Positions 33,663 through 42,768 of a stretch of 64,000 nt of DNA are shown piece after piece. The stretch covers positions 62,001 through 126,000 of the forward strand of contig NZ_BCTA01000021.1 in the NCBI RefSeq assembly GCF_001570485.1, given 5' to 3'. The translations under genes were made by a program, and so were the position numbers. Positions within the stretch are counted from its first letter, which is position 1; each line of letters begins with the position of its first letter. The notes below the pieces were generated by a model. That model was not told the DNA's origin, searched no databases, and saw nothing but the letters and a program-made list of their open reading frames with translations. This DNA comes from Mycolicibacterium novocastrense (GTDB lineage Bacteria > Actinomycetota > Actinomycetes > Mycobacteriales > Mycobacteriaceae).

Positions 33663-34112
33663 ATGAATGCTCCGTCAGAACTCGGCTTCTCGAGCAACGG
33701 CCCCGCGGACGCGCACACCGTTGCGGAGTTCCGCGGTGCCTTCAAGCATTGGCTCGGGACGAATTTCGATCTCGACGCCGATCGCCTCAGCGACATATTG
33801 CTGGCTGTGAATGAAGCCTTGACCAACGCCGCTGAATTCGCGTATGTCCAGGCTGGACAAGCCGGAACCATGTCGGTGACGGCCCGTTACGACGCCGGAG
33901 ACCGGCGTCTGGTCGCGACCATCTCCGACCACGGAGCCTGGCTGGAGAAAGAGCCCGACGGCAAGCCGAACACCCGCGGCCGCGGCATCGAGCTGATGCG
34001 CGCCCTGTCCGATCGGGCCACGATCGAGCGCTCGGCGTCCGGTACCCGAGTGCAGCTCGAATTCGACGATTGCCCGCTCGCCTCGCAGGAGCCTTTCGCG
34101 ACTTCTGCCTGA
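33663..34112 (+). CDS. RsbW-like serine kinase / anti-sigma factor (HATPase_c_2)
   Basis: 149 residues, GHKL ATPase fold. The N box is ILLAVNEALTNAAEFAYV, the G1 box is ISDHGAWLEKE and the G2 box is NTRGRGIELMRALSD; all are present, as in RsbW/SpoIIAB and actinobacterial anti-sigma kinases. Predicted to phosphorylate the upstream STAS protein and hold a stress sigma factor. Lies between two STAS genes on the same strand. Confidence 0.88.
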   Translation: MNAPSELGFSSNGPADAHTVAEFRGAFKHWLGTNFDLDADRLSDILLAVNEALTNAAEFAYVQAGQAGTMSVTARYDAGDRRLVATISDHGAWLEKEPDGKPNTRGRGIELMRALSDRATIERSASGTRVQLEFDDCPLASQEPFATSA

Positions 34113-34282
34113 TTCGTGTTTGACCGGCCGCACAGGCGGGTAAAGGACGCATCGCTGACTTCCACCGCAGAAAGCGAGTGCAGGCATGGGCGGAACCTTC
34201 CCGGGCGTCGACAGCACGCAACCCGGTATCTGCGCCGAGCGCGGAACCAGGCAGCCGTAGCGGACGCGGTCGGGAACCGGAA

Positions 34283-34690
34283 ATGTCCGTCGCGGCGATC
34301 TCGCGCCCGTCGTTGCAGCCCAGGCACACGCTGTCCGTCGCCGCCGGTATGAGTGCAATCGGGGCGCCGGGGCACATCGTCGTGTCGGTGACCGGTGAAG
34401 TCGATGCCGCCAACGCCAAGGAGTTCGCGTCCGTCGTCACCGAGACGATCGCGGACGCGCGGCACGTCACGCTGGATCTCTCCTGTCTGGACTTCTTTGC
34501 GTTCGACGGGGTCGCCGCCCTTCACGCCCTCAACGCCCGGCTGCTGCGGGCCGGCGTGCCGTGGCGCGTGCTGCCCGGCAACGCCGTGTCCCGGGTTCTC
34601 GCGCTGTGTGATCCCGAGGCGCTGATTCCCCTGGTCCGCGTGGAACCGCCGTCGCCGCCCCGCAGACCCAGGCTGCGGCTGGTGGGCTAG
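34283..34690 (+). CDS. STAS-domain protein with Asp at the usual phospho-serine position
   Basis: About 135 residues from ATG at 34283 (frame open to 34178). STAS core: GHIVVSVTGEVDAANAKEFASVV, VTLDLSCLDFFAFDGVAALHAL, and a C-terminal helix. Where RsbV/SpoIIAA proteins have (D)SSG with the phosphorylated serine, this reads AFDG, so an aspartate replaces it. That would mimic the phosphorylated state or make the protein insensitive to the kinase. The basic, proline-rich tail (PPSPPRRPRLRL) is unusual. Forms a module with the two upstream genes. Confidence 0.8.
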   Translation: MSVAAISRPSLQPRHTLSVAAGMSAIGAPGHIVVSVTGEVDAANAKEFASVVTETIADARHVTLDLSCLDFFAFDGVAALHALNARLLRAGVPWRVLPGNAVSRVLALCDPEALIPLVRVEPPSPPRRPRLRLVG

Positions 34691-35072
34691 ACACACCGCT
34701 TTGTGACGGTCGTGGCGCCTGTTGTCTGTTTGCTGTCGTGTCGGCCTGTGATCTACCGCTCACTTTGACGACGAAAGGTAAGAAACCTTTATACGTGCGA
34801 TCGGCCACAATATTCCGAAGGCCTTGCGGCAGCGGTATTCACACAGGTCAATAGCCTTCCTCCGGTCGCGGGAATTTGGTAACAATCGGGTAACGCGCGT
34901 TTTTCTAAGCGGTGTCTGAGAGGTTCGCAGGTTGATTCAGGTGTCGCTTTTCGCGCCGCCATGGGATGTCGGATTTCGTCGCTAAACTCGGTTCAGACCG
35001 CGCCGTTTTGGCGCGTTACGACTTGGAATCTAGGGCCGGTGCACGCCATGCCGGCGGAGGTACCGAATAACG
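34691..35072. other. Intergenic region before the beta-propeller gene
   Basis: 382 bases without a supported gene. It is A/T-richer than average, with a small inverted repeat AAAGGT-N5-ACCTTT at about 34774-34790. A GGCGGAGG ribosome-like site stands at 35052-35059, rather far from the ATG at 35073. It probably carries the promoter of the propeller gene. No RNA gene was recognised. Confidence 0.5.
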
Positions 35073-36089
35073 ATGGTTGACTTTTTGATGCCTGAACATG
35101 CGCCCACCCCGTTGGGTGCGGTGAAGCTGAGCCGGGGGCCGATCGGTGATATCGCCACAACCGGCATTGGTACGACCGTGGTGACGCATCCGGGCGACGA
35201 CAGCGTGGCGGTGCTCAATGCCCGCACCCTCGCCGCCGAGGCCATCGTCGCGGTTCACGGCGAGCCGTTCTCGGTGGCAGTCCACGACGACCGGGCCTAC
35301 GTGAGCACGTCGTCCTGGACCCACAAGGACGAGGTCAGCGTCGTGGACACCGCCACGAAATCGGTGATCGCGTCGTACCCGCTGGCCGACAACATCACGG
35401 CGCTGGTCGTGAGCCCCGACGGCAAGCGCGTCTATGCTGGCCGAACCGGTGACGGGCACATCGACGTCGCGGTGATCGACATCCCCGCCGACCGCATGGG
35501 CACCATCGACATCGCGACCGGCGCCGGCATCGGCATCGATGCCCTCGCGATCGACCCGAGCGGAACGCGGCTCTACGTCGCCACCACCGATGCGCGTGGC
35601 AGCGCGGTCCTGACCGTCGAACTCGAGACCGGGCGGGTCGGCGGCGCGGTGCGGATCGGTGCGCCGATTCGCGACATCGCCCTCGCCGACGGCGCCGCGT
35701 TCGTCCTCAGCTCGGACCGAACCCGCGGCGGCGTCGTGCACCTGATCGAGTTCTCCTCGGGACGCGTCACCGACGTCATCGAGATCGGCGGCGCCCCAAC
35801 CCAACTGGTGATGGGTGAAGACAAGAGCAGGGCCTACATCGTCGATTATGACCACGTCGCGGTGCTGTGCACGCTCACCCTGCAGATCGTCGACACCATC
35901 ACCGTCGACGGCCGGCCGTCCTGTGTGGCCGTCGACTCGCACGGTGGCCGGCTGTATGTGGCCGACTACGCGGGCGGGGTGTCGACGTTCGCCATAAACG
36001 CATCGATGCCGCTGTTGTATTCGGAGTTCGTCGCGACGGATCCGATCGTGGCTCCCGAGGCGCGCGAGCTGGAGCCGGTCACCGCTTAA
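35073..36089 (+). CDS. YncE-like seven-bladed beta-propeller protein
   Basis: 338 residues with repeated blades: VVTHPGDDSVAVLNARTLAAEA, LVVSPDGKRVYAGRTGDGHIDV, LAIDPSGTRLYVATTDARGS, LVMGEDKSRAYIVDYDHVAVL and VAVDSHGGRLYVADYAGGVSTF. This is the YVTN/YncE repeat pattern. No signal peptide or other domain is seen, so it is probably cytoplasmic, unlike E. coli YncE. Such propellers are binding scaffolds; no ligand can be named. Confidence 0.87.
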   Translation: MVDFLMPEHAPTPLGAVKLSRGPIGDIATTGIGTTVVTHPGDDSVAVLNARTLAAEAIVAVHGEPFSVAVHDDRAYVSTSSWTHKDEVSVVDTATKSVIASYPLADNITALVVSPDGKRVYAGRTGDGHIDVAVIDIPADRMGTIDIATGAGIGIDALAIDPSGTRLYVATTDARGSAVLTVELETGRVGGAVRIGAPIRDIALADGAAFVLSSDRTRGGVVHLIEFSSGRVTDVIEIGGAPTQLVMGEDKSRAYIVDYDHVAVLCTLTLQIVDTITVDGRPSCVAVDSHGGRLYVADYAGGVSTFAINASMPLLYSEFVATDPIVAPEARELEPVTA

Positions 36090-36200
36090 GTCGCGGGCCG
36101 CACATCGCGCCTCCGCAGATTGCGTTGAACCTTCGTCGCGGCTTTCCCGTCGTACCACCTGACGGCCACCGGGGCCTTCAGGTCACGAAGGGAGCGCGAG

Positions 36201-36494
36201 ATGCGCGCAATACTGTTGACAATGGTCGGGCTCGCCGCAGTGGCATGCGGTGCGATCCTGACGCCGGCCGCCATCGCGTCGGCGGCCGAATCGGCTGAAC
36301 TGACCATCGCCACACTCGAGGCACAAGGCTTCGACGTCAAGGTCAACCGCATCGGGAGTGCACCCCTCGACGAGTGCGTCATCACCGATGTCCGAAATGC
36401 CCGTGAGCGAACCGAATTGGTGCGACGCGGCGACGATCTGATCCAGGTGGTGGCCCAGCGCACGATCACCGTCACCGCGGATTGCTCGCGCTGA
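36201..36494 (+). CDS. Small secreted protein, paralogue of the convergent gene
   Basis: 97 residues after a GGGAGCGCGAG ribosome site. Signal peptide MRAILLTMVGLAAVACGAILTPAAIASA; the mature part reads ATLEAQGFDVKVNRIG, APLDECVITDVRNARE and TITVTADCSR. Two cysteines are likely to pair. It shares this layout with the gene at 36551-36865 in opposite orientation. Small exported mycobacterial family, function unknown. Confidence 0.83.
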   Translation: MRAILLTMVGLAAVACGAILTPAAIASAAESAELTIATLEAQGFDVKVNRIGSAPLDECVITDVRNARERTELVRRGDDLIQVVAQRTITVTADCSR

Positions 36495-36550
36495 TGGGGC
36501 GGTTTCGGTGTGGTCGGTCGCGGGTATCGCAACCGGCCGCACCGAAATGT

Positions 36551-36865
36551 CTAGCGACCGCTGCAGTCCAGCGACACCGAGATCGGCTTGCTGATGGTCA
36601 CGGGGAACAGCACACCGTCCTGATTACCGCCGAGCAGCGGCACCAACTGGGTGAACTCCTGGGGATTGCGCACGCTGGTGACCACGCAGTCGGACAGCGG
36701 GGCCGTGCCGATCTTGTCGATGGTCACGTTGTACCCCTGGTCCTGCAGCTTGCTGATGACCTCCTGCGCCGATTCCTGGTCATCGGCCCATGCGACACCC
36801 GCAGGCAGGGCGATCGTCGCACACGTGACGGCGGCGACTCCGGCGAGGATTCCTGTGGTCCGCAT
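36551..36865 (-). CDS. Small secreted protein, paralogue of the convergent gene
   Basis: 104 residues from ATG at 36865 (a further ATG at 36874 is possible). Signal peptide MRTTGILAGVAAVTCATIALPAGVAWA. The mature part reads SKLQDQGYNVTIDKIG, TAPLSDCVVTSVRNPQE and PISVSLDCSGR, matching the convergent 97-residue protein almost step for step, including both cysteines. The tail-to-tail arrangement with 56 bases between suggests an inverted duplication. Function unknown. Confidence 0.83.
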   Translation of the reverse strand: MRTTGILAGVAAVTCATIALPAGVAWADDQESAQEVISKLQDQGYNVTIDKIGTAPLSDCVVTSVRNPQEFTQLVPLLGGNQDGVLFPVTISKPISVSLDCSGR

Positions 36866-36883
36866 GCGGTCCATGATCCCCTA

Positions 36884-38086
36884 TCAGCGCTCGGCGCGCT
36901 GGTAAGCGGTCACAACCGCGGCACCGCCCAGCCCGATGTTGTGCTGCAGGGCGGCGGTGACGTCATCGACCTGGCGCTTGTCGGCCATGCCGCGCAACTG
37001 CCACGTCAGCTCCGCACACTGCGCGAGACCCGTCGCTCCGAGCGGGTGCCCCTTGGAGATCAGCCCACCCGAGGGGTTGACCACCCAACGGCCGCCGTAG
37101 GTGGTCTCGTTGTTGTCGATGAGCTTGGGCGCCTCGCCCTCACCGCACAGCCCGAGCGCCTCGTAGAGCAGTAGCTCGTTGGCCGAGAAGCAGTCGTGCA
37201 GCTCGATCACCTGGAAGTCGGCCGGCCCAAGCCCCGACTGGTCGTAAACCTGCTGCGCGGCTTTGACATTCATGTCGTAGCCGATGAGGTTCTTGGCGCT
37301 GCCGTCGAAGCTGGACTGGAAATCGGTGGTCATCGCCTGGCCGACGATCTCCACCGCTTGGCCCGCCAGGCCGTGCTTGTCGACGAAGTCCTCGCTCACC
37401 ACGATCGCCGCACCGGACCCGTCCGACGTGGGCGAGCACTGCAGCTTGGTCAGCGGATCGGAGATCATTTTCGCGGCCAGGACGTCGTCCAGGCTGTATT
37501 CCTCCTGGAACTGCGCATACGGATTGTTCACCGAATGCTTGTGGTTCTTGTACCCGATCTTCGCGAAATGCTCTGCGGTGCTTCCATGCTGGCGCATGTG
37601 CTCGCGACCCGCGGCGCCGAACATCCACGGCGCGACGGGGAAGCCGAACTCGTCGATCTCGGCCATCGCCGCGACGTGCTTGGCCATCGGGGATTCACGA
37701 TCGTCGTGGCCGCCCTTGAGGGAGCCGGGCTGCATCTTCTCGAAACCGAGAGCGATGACGCAGTCGGCGAGCCCGCCGCGGATCGTCTGCGCGGCAAGGA
37801 ACAGCGCGGTGGAACCGGTCGAGCAGTTGTTGTTGACGTTGGCGATCGGAATGCCCGTCAGGCCGAGTTCATAGAGCGCCCGGTTGCCCGACGTGGAGTC
37901 GCCGGCGACGTAGCCGACGAACCCCTGCTGTACTTCGGAGTAGTCGATGCCGGCATCGTCGAGCGCCTTGGTGCCCGACTCCTTGGCCATCTGGGGGTAG
38001 TCCCAACCTTCACGGCGGCCCGGCTTCTCGAACTTCGTCATACCGACACCTACGACGAAGACCCTGTTGCTTCTGGTGGTCGACAT
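36884..38086 (-). CDS. ltp1: Lipid-transfer protein / SCP2-type thiolase (Ltp1)
   Basis: 400 residues, the length of M. tuberculosis Ltp1 (Rv2790c). Thiolase fold: [42 protein letters not shown] with the nucleophilic cysteine, [34 protein letters not shown] and the glycine-rich end [15 protein letters not shown]. This type acts on sterol or branched acyl-CoA chains. It has no SCP2 domain itself. Conserved [14 protein letters not shown] supports an active enzyme of the SCPx/nonspecific lipid-transfer class. Confidence 0.9.
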   Translation of the reverse strand: MSTTRSNRVFVVGVGMTKFEKPGRREGWDYPQMAKESGTKALDDAGIDYSEVQQGFVGYVAGDSTSGNRALYELGLTGIPIANVNNNCSTGSTALFLAAQTIRGGLADCVIALGFEKMQPGSLKGGHDDRESPMAKHVAAMAEIDEFGFPVAPWMFGAAGREHMRQHGSTAEHFAKIGYKNHKHSVNNPYAQFQEEYSLDDVLAAKMISDPLTKLQCSPTSDGSGAAIVVSEDFVDKHGLAGQAVEIVGQAMTTDFQSSFDGSAKNLIGYDMNVKAAQQVYDQSGLGPADFQVIELHDCFSANELLLYEALGLCGEGEAPKLIDNNETTYGGRWVVNPSGGLISKGHPLGATGLAQCAELTWQLRGMADKRQVDDVTAALQHNIGLGGAAVVTAYQRAER

Positions 38087-38194
38087 TCTTCAGTCCTTTC
38101 GCAGCGCTGCGGGTTACAGAAACATACAGCGCGCGACCTGTCTAGGCCGACGACGGCGGGGCGCCGCCGCAGCGGGCCCCGCCTTGTCGAGGGA

Positions 38195-38563
38195 TCACCC
38201 GAAGAGCACGACGTGCCGGGGGCAGTAGTGGTCGACGGAGGCGACCACGAACGTCGCGACCTGGTCGACGGTCAGGTCGGTGTCGTCGAGGATCTCCAGA
38301 CCGAGGTCGACGGGATCCGCGCCCCCGTCCAGCCTCGAGCAGACGTCGTGTGCGGTGCCGATCGCGGCCTTGGGGGTGTCGTAGGCGATGCCGTCGGCGC
38401 TGATCTCGGACAGGAACATGTCATCTTCGGAGCTGAGCGCGGCGGCGGTGCCCGAACCCGCGACGGCGGCCACTCCGAGCGCACCTGCGGCGAGCACGGT
38501 GCCGGTCCACCGGTGCAGGCGAGAGACGGTGCCGGACTTGGCGAAACGGTGTGAAGCGATCAT
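38195..38563 (-). CDS. DUF732 secreted protein
   Basis: 122 residues from ATG at 38563, preceded by AGGAGTCACG. Signal peptide around WTGTVLAAGALGVAAVAGSGTAAA; the mature part SSEDDMFLSEISADGIAYDTPKAAIGTAHDVCSRLDGG, then TVDQVATFVVASVDHYCPRH, is typical DUF732 with two cysteines. Exported, unknown role. Third DUF732 gene of the window, between ltp1 and pknH. Confidence 0.87.
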   Translation of the reverse strand: MIASHRFAKSGTVSRLHRWTGTVLAAGALGVAAVAGSGTAAALSSEDDMFLSEISADGIAYDTPKAAIGTAHDVCSRLDGGADPVDLGLEILDDTDLTVDQVATFVVASVDHYCPRHVVLFG

Positions 38564-38660
38564 CGTGACTCCTGTGAATGTCGGTTCCGGGTGGCCCCGG
38601 GCTGACATCAGAGTCGGACAGCGCCCTTGAAGGATTCTTGAAGCGGCCCTGGTGGACGGT

Positions 38661-40391
38661 TCAGGCGTACTTCAACCACCAGTTGTGCAGGTCGACGAGG
38701 TTGTCGCTTTGGGCATCGCCCAGCAGGAGATTGTCGTTGATGGTCCACGACAGGTCCTGGTTGCCGTTGAAGACACCGCAGGCGATGCGACCTTCGACCT
38801 CGTCCGGTGTTTCGGTGTAGTGCCAGGTGGTCGGCGAATCCGCGCCGCTGTTCGGGCATCGCACCAGCTCCTGGTTGGCGGCGACGGAGTCGTCGAAGGC
38901 CTTGTCCAGAGCCGGCTGGTCGGCGAACAGCGAGTAACGCGCGTTCGCGGGGCCGCCCTGGGGTGCTGCCGCGCCGCAATCGACCGTCGCCAGTGCGCCG
39001 GGGGCGGGTGGACGTACGGGTTGGCAGACGCCGTCGTCGTACCCGCGCGGCAGCAGCCCGAGCAGTTTGGCGTCGGCCGAGTCCGGAGTCGGTGAAGGCG
39101 TCGTCGTGCGCGGGGGCCGCCTCGTGGTGCGCTCGGTGGTCGGTGACGGCGCGGTCGTCGTGGTTGTCGACGCTGACGGCGTGTCATCGGGTTTGACCAG
39201 GAACCAAATCCCCACCGCGCCGAGCGCCACGACGAACACGGCGATCGCCGCGGCGATCGGCAGCCACGGCGTGCCTTTGCGCGGGGCACCCGCAGGCCGA
39301 GGCCCCGTCGGCGCGGGTGCGGCCCACATGGGCCCGCTCGGGGGTCCGCTCGGCTGGCCGGGCGCGCCCATCGGACCGCTCGGCGGACCGCCCCCGGGCG
39401 GCGGTGGCGTGTGGAAAGCGGCCGGATGGGCACCCGGCGGTGTGGGCGGCGGGGTCGGCGGCGGCGTCTGGTACCACGCGGGCGGCGGCGGCGGAGCCGT
39501 ACCCGCGGCCTCGCTGCGCTGCAGGATGGTAGCGGCTTGGTCCTGATCTCGCTGTGTCAGTGCGTCATTCGCCGCCGCCGCCAGATCGCCTGCGCTCGCA
39601 TACCGGTCCTCGGGTTTCTTGGCCATACCGCGGGCGATCACCGCGTCGAACGCCGTCGGGATACCGGGCCGTTGCTGGCTGGGTTTCGGGACAGGTTGCA
39701 TCAGGTGCGCGGTGATGACGACGGTGACGCTGTCGCCCGGAAACGGCTGCGAGCCGGTAAGGCATTCGTGCAGAACACAAGTCAACGCATAGATGTCCGC
39801 GCGGTAGGTCACCTCGTCGTTGGTGAAGCGTTCCGGCGCCATGTACGCGTACGTGCCGACCGCGGTGCCCAGTTCGGTGAGCTTCTCGTCGGTGGCGGCG
39901 TTGGCGATGCCGAAGTCGACGAGATAGGCGAAGTCATCGCGGGTCAGAATGATGTTCTCGGGCTTGACGTCTCGGTGCATGATGCCGCTCTCGTGCGCGG
40001 CGTCCAGAGCCGATGCGATCTGTTTGATGATGGCCACCGCACGCGCGGGTGTCATCGGGCCGTAGTTCTTGAGCACCTTGCGCAGATCGGTACCGTCGAT
40101 CATCCGCATGTCGACATAGAGCATGCCGTCGACTTCGCCGTAGTCGTGGATCGGCACCACGTGGGGTTCCTGCAGCCGGCCCGCTGAGTGTGCTTCGCGC
40201 CGTAGCCGCTTGCGGAAGACGGGATCGTTGGAGGCCGATTCGGGTAACAGCTTCAGCGCGACGATTCGGTCCTTGACGGTGTCCTCGGCTTCGTATACCT
40301 CACCCATCCCGCCCTTGCCCAGTAACCGGCGCAGCCGATAGGGGCCGATCTGGGAACCCACACGGGATTCCCCCCGTTCGGGGTCGGTCAT
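38661..40391 (-). CDS. pknH: Receptor-type Ser/Thr protein kinase (PknH-like)
   Basis: 576 residues from ATG at 40391. Kinase domain: LLGKGGMGEVYEAED, VALKLL (lysine), MHRDVKPENI, VDFGIAN and GTYAYMAPERF. A proline-rich juxtamembrane part leads to one transmembrane helix (WLPIAAAIAVFVVALGAVGIWFL), then a threonine-rich stalk and an extracellular PknH-type sensor domain with four cysteines (VCQPV, VDCGA, VRCPN, IACGV) that could form two disulfides. Lies 51 bases downstream of embR on the same strand, as in M. tuberculosis, where PknH phosphorylates EmbR. Slightly shorter than PknH (626). Confidence 0.88.
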   Translation of the reverse strand: MTDPERGESRVGSQIGPYRLRRLLGKGGMGEVYEAEDTVKDRIVALKLLPESASNDPVFRKRLRREAHSAGRLQEPHVVPIHDYGEVDGMLYVDMRMIDGTDLRKVLKNYGPMTPARAVAIIKQIASALDAAHESGIMHRDVKPENIILTRDDFAYLVDFGIANAATDEKLTELGTAVGTYAYMAPERFTNDEVTYRADIYALTCVLHECLTGSQPFPGDSVTVVITAHLMQPVPKPSQQRPGIPTAFDAVIARGMAKKPEDRYASAGDLAAAANDALTQRDQDQAATILQRSEAAGTAPPPPPAWYQTPPPTPPPTPPGAHPAAFHTPPPPGGGPPSGPMGAPGQPSGPPSGPMWAAPAPTGPRPAGAPRKGTPWLPIAAAIAVFVVALGAVGIWFLVKPDDTPSASTTTTTAPSPTTERTTRRPPRTTTPSPTPDSADAKLLGLLPRGYDDGVCQPVRPPAPGALATVDCGAAAPQGGPANARYSLFADQPALDKAFDDSVAANQELVRCPNSGADSPTTWHYTETPDEVEGRIACGVFNGNQDLSWTINDNLLLGDAQSDNLVDLHNWWLKYA

Positions 40392-40442
40392 CGGATGCTC
40401 CTCGGGCGGTTCGGTAGCCGGCGAAAACACCCTAATCCGGCA

Positions 40443-41591
40443 TCAGGCCGGATGCGGCTCTATCCGGAACGTGAACTCGTGGTCGCAGATGCGGACGGAG
40501 TCGCCGTCGCCGAGCATCGCGGTGCCCCGGATCCGCTCACCGCGGACGTCGACCCCGTTCGCCGAGCGCAGGTCGGTGATCACGAAGCTGGTTCCGGTGT
40601 CGATGATCACGGCGTGGTGGCGGCTCACGCTGCTGCCGGCGAGCACGAGGTCGTTGTCGGCCAACCGTCCGATCCGCGTCGCCGTGGCCGTGAGCCGATG
40701 AATCTGGCCGCTCGCCGAGTGCAGAGCCGCCATCGCGGACGATGGGGCGATCGAAGTCCTCGCCGCGATCTCGCCGATGGTGTGGACGGCGGTGGTCTGC
40801 GCGGCCTTTCGAACATCGAGGGGCTGCTGGCGCAGGATCCGCTCGTGCAGCGCACGCACTGTCGGGCCCGGGTCTATGCCCAGATCGTCGGCGAGCGTGG
40901 CCTTCAGCCGCTGATAGGCATCGAGGGCGTCGGACTGCCGCTCGGCAAGGTAGTAGGCGGTGATCAGCTGGGCCCACAGCGGCTCGCGGTACGGATGTGC
41001 GCTGACCAGGCCCTCGAGTTCCGCAATGACGGAATACGCCCGCCCACAGGCGATCTCGGCCTCAGCGTGTGCGGTGTGGGCGGTCAGTTTGTCTTCGGTG
41101 AGAGCGGTGGCGTATGCATCGACGAACTGGAAATCGCGTAGATCGTCGAGTACGGGTCCGCGCCACTCGACGAGTGCAGTGCGCAGATGGTGGCTCGCCT
41201 GCTCGAACTGGCCCGCTGCGGCGGCCTGCACACCGGCGGCTTTCTCGGCGACGAAACGACCGAGGTCGCACGCGGCGTCGTCGACGTCGAGCCGGTACCC
41301 CGGTGGCGCGTTGACCAAGACCGACCTCGGATCGGCGCCCGAGTTGCTCAGCAGCTTGCGCAGGTTCGAGATGTAGGAATGCAGGCTGGCCCTGGCTTCG
41401 GCCGGGGGCCACTGCTCCCACGCCGCGGTGATCAACGCGTCGGTGGAGACCGCCCGATTGCGATTCATCACGAGTACGGCCAGCACCGCCCGTTGTTTGG
41501 GGGTGCCCAGCGCGACCGGTGCGCTGTCGACTGTCATCTGCAGCGGTCCCAGCACACCGAACCCGATCTTGATCGCGGTCATCGCGGCCAT
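40443..41591 (-). CDS. embR: EmbR-type transcriptional regulator (winged helix, BTAD, FHA)
   Basis: About 382 residues. An OmpR/SARP-type winged helix (FGVLGPLQMTVDSAPVALG, TPKQRAVLAVLVMNRNR) is followed by a bacterial transcriptional-activation domain (QLITAYYLAERQSDALDAY, LADDLGIDPGP). The C-terminal FHA domain is TRIGRLADNDLVLAGSSVSRH, then DLRSANGVDV. It matches M. tuberculosis EmbR across its length, including the ICDHEFTF end. Binds phosphothreonine of PknH and regulates arabinosyltransferase genes. Start at 41591 or 41582; the frame is open to 41774 but the extra part looks non-coding and would cover the KstR-type site. Confidence 0.92.
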   Translation of the reverse strand: MAAMTAIKIGFGVLGPLQMTVDSAPVALGTPKQRAVLAVLVMNRNRAVSTDALITAAWEQWPPAEARASLHSYISNLRKLLSNSGADPRSVLVNAPPGYRLDVDDAACDLGRFVAEKAAGVQAAAAGQFEQASHHLRTALVEWRGPVLDDLRDFQFVDAYATALTEDKLTAHTAHAEAEIACGRAYSVIAELEGLVSAHPYREPLWAQLITAYYLAERQSDALDAYQRLKATLADDLGIDPGPTVRALHERILRQQPLDVRKAAQTTAVHTIGEIAARTSIAPSSAMAALHSASGQIHRLTATATRIGRLADNDLVLAGSSVSRHHAVIIDTGTSFVITDLRSANGVDVRGERIRGTAMLGDGDSVRICDHEFTFRIEPHPA

Positions 41592-41633
41592 TGTGACCCG
41601 CGCGGGAGGGGATGTGGTGTAGACCTGCAAGAG

Positions 41634-41647
41634 TAGAACGTGTTCTA
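41634..41647. promoter_or_regulatory. Candidate KstR operator
   Basis: TAGAACGTGTTCTA, a perfect palindrome matching the KstR consensus TnnAACnnGTTnnA. It lies 22 bases before the start codon of the DapB-like gene (41670) and 42 bases before embR on the other strand. KstR represses genes for sterol ring and side-chain breakdown in mycobacteria. Confidence 0.65.
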
Positions 41648-41669
41648 GTTTCGTGGTGAAGGAGTCGGT

Positions 41670-42719
41670 ATGGGCCTGCGGGTGGTGCAGTGGGCGACCG
41701 GTGGCGTCGGCGTCGCAGCGATCAAGGGTGTGCTCGAACATCCCGACCTCGAGCTCGTCGGATGCTGGGTGCACTCGCCGGGGAAGGCAGGCAAAGACGT
41801 CGGCGAGATCATCGGCACCGCGCCGGTGGGGGTGACCGCGACCAACAGCCTCGACGACATCCTCGCCCTCGACGCCGATGCGGTGATCTACTCACCGCTG
41901 TTGCCCAATCCGGATGAGGTGGCGGCGCTGTTGCGCTCCGGTAAGAACGTCGTCACCCCGGTCGGATGGGTGTATCCCTCCGGCCGGCAGGGCGCCCCTC
42001 TTCAAGAGGCGGCGATCGCGGGGAATGCCACGCTGCACGGTACCGGCATCGCGCCGGGGGGGATCAGCGAGAAGTTTCCGCTTCTGTTCTCCGCCTTCTC
42101 GACCGGCGTGACATTCGTTCGGGCCGAGGAGTATTCCGACCTTCGCACCTACGAAGCCCCCGACGTCGTGCGGCATGTGATGGGCTTCGGTGAGGTTCCG
42201 GAGAAGGCGCTCAGCGGCCCGATGCAGAAGCTGCTCGACGGCGGCTTCATCCAGGCGGTGAAGATGATCGTCGACAAGGTGGGTTTCCGTGCCGACCCGA
42301 AAGTCCGTTCCGCTCAGGAGATCGCGGTCGCCACGGCGCCGATCGAATCACCGATCGGCGTCATCGAGCCGGGACAGGTCGCGGGCCGAAAGTTCCACTG
42401 GGAGGCCCTCGTCGACGAAGAACCGGTCGTGCGAGTCACTGTGAACTGGCTGATGGGCGAGGAAAACCTCGATCCCGCTTGGACGTTCGGCCCCGAAGGT
42501 CAGCGGTACGAGATGGAGGTCCGCGGCAACCCGGATGTCAACATCGTCGTCAAGGGCTTCCAGTCGGCCGTTGGCGGAGAGGGCCCGGAGTACGGCATCG
42601 TCGGCACCGCTGCGCACTGCGTGAACTCGGTGCCCGCGGTGTGCGCCGCCGAGCCCGGCATCGCAACGTATCTCGACCTGCCGTTGATCAGCGGCCGGGC
42701 GGCGCAGGGACTCGCGTAG
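41670..42719 (+). CDS. Dihydrodipicolinate reductase-like NAD(P)-binding protein (Rv1059 type)
   Basis: 349 residues after GAAGGAG. N-terminal Rossmann motif GLRVVQWATGGVGVAAIKGVL, then CWVHSPGKAGKDVGEIIG and the DapB-like VIYSPLLPNPDEVAALL and NVVTPVGWVYP. It lacks the lysine-pathway residues that define true DapB, and in mycobacteria this group is separate from DapB; 2,4-diaminopentanoate dehydrogenase-like is another name used. A KstR-type operator just upstream suggests a tie to sterol or lipid breakdown. Substrate unknown. Confidence 0.87.
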   Translation: MGLRVVQWATGGVGVAAIKGVLEHPDLELVGCWVHSPGKAGKDVGEIIGTAPVGVTATNSLDDILALDADAVIYSPLLPNPDEVAALLRSGKNVVTPVGWVYPSGRQGAPLQEAAIAGNATLHGTGIAPGGISEKFPLLFSAFSTGVTFVRAEEYSDLRTYEAPDVVRHVMGFGEVPEKALSGPMQKLLDGGFIQAVKMIVDKVGFRADPKVRSAQEIAVATAPIESPIGVIEPGQVAGRKFHWEALVDEEPVVRVTVNWLMGEENLDPAWTFGPEGQRYEMEVRGNPDVNIVVKGFQSAVGGEGPEYGIVGTAAHCVNSVPAVCAAEPGIATYLDLPLISGRAAQGLA

Positions 42720-42768
42720 CGTCGGGGGCCGCACGAGCGTCGCCGGTCGCCTGGCACACTCACGGGGT

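Noticed and set aside
37196-38554. 452-codon frame on the + strand
   Set aside because: Complement of ltp1 and the DUF732 gene; no domain.
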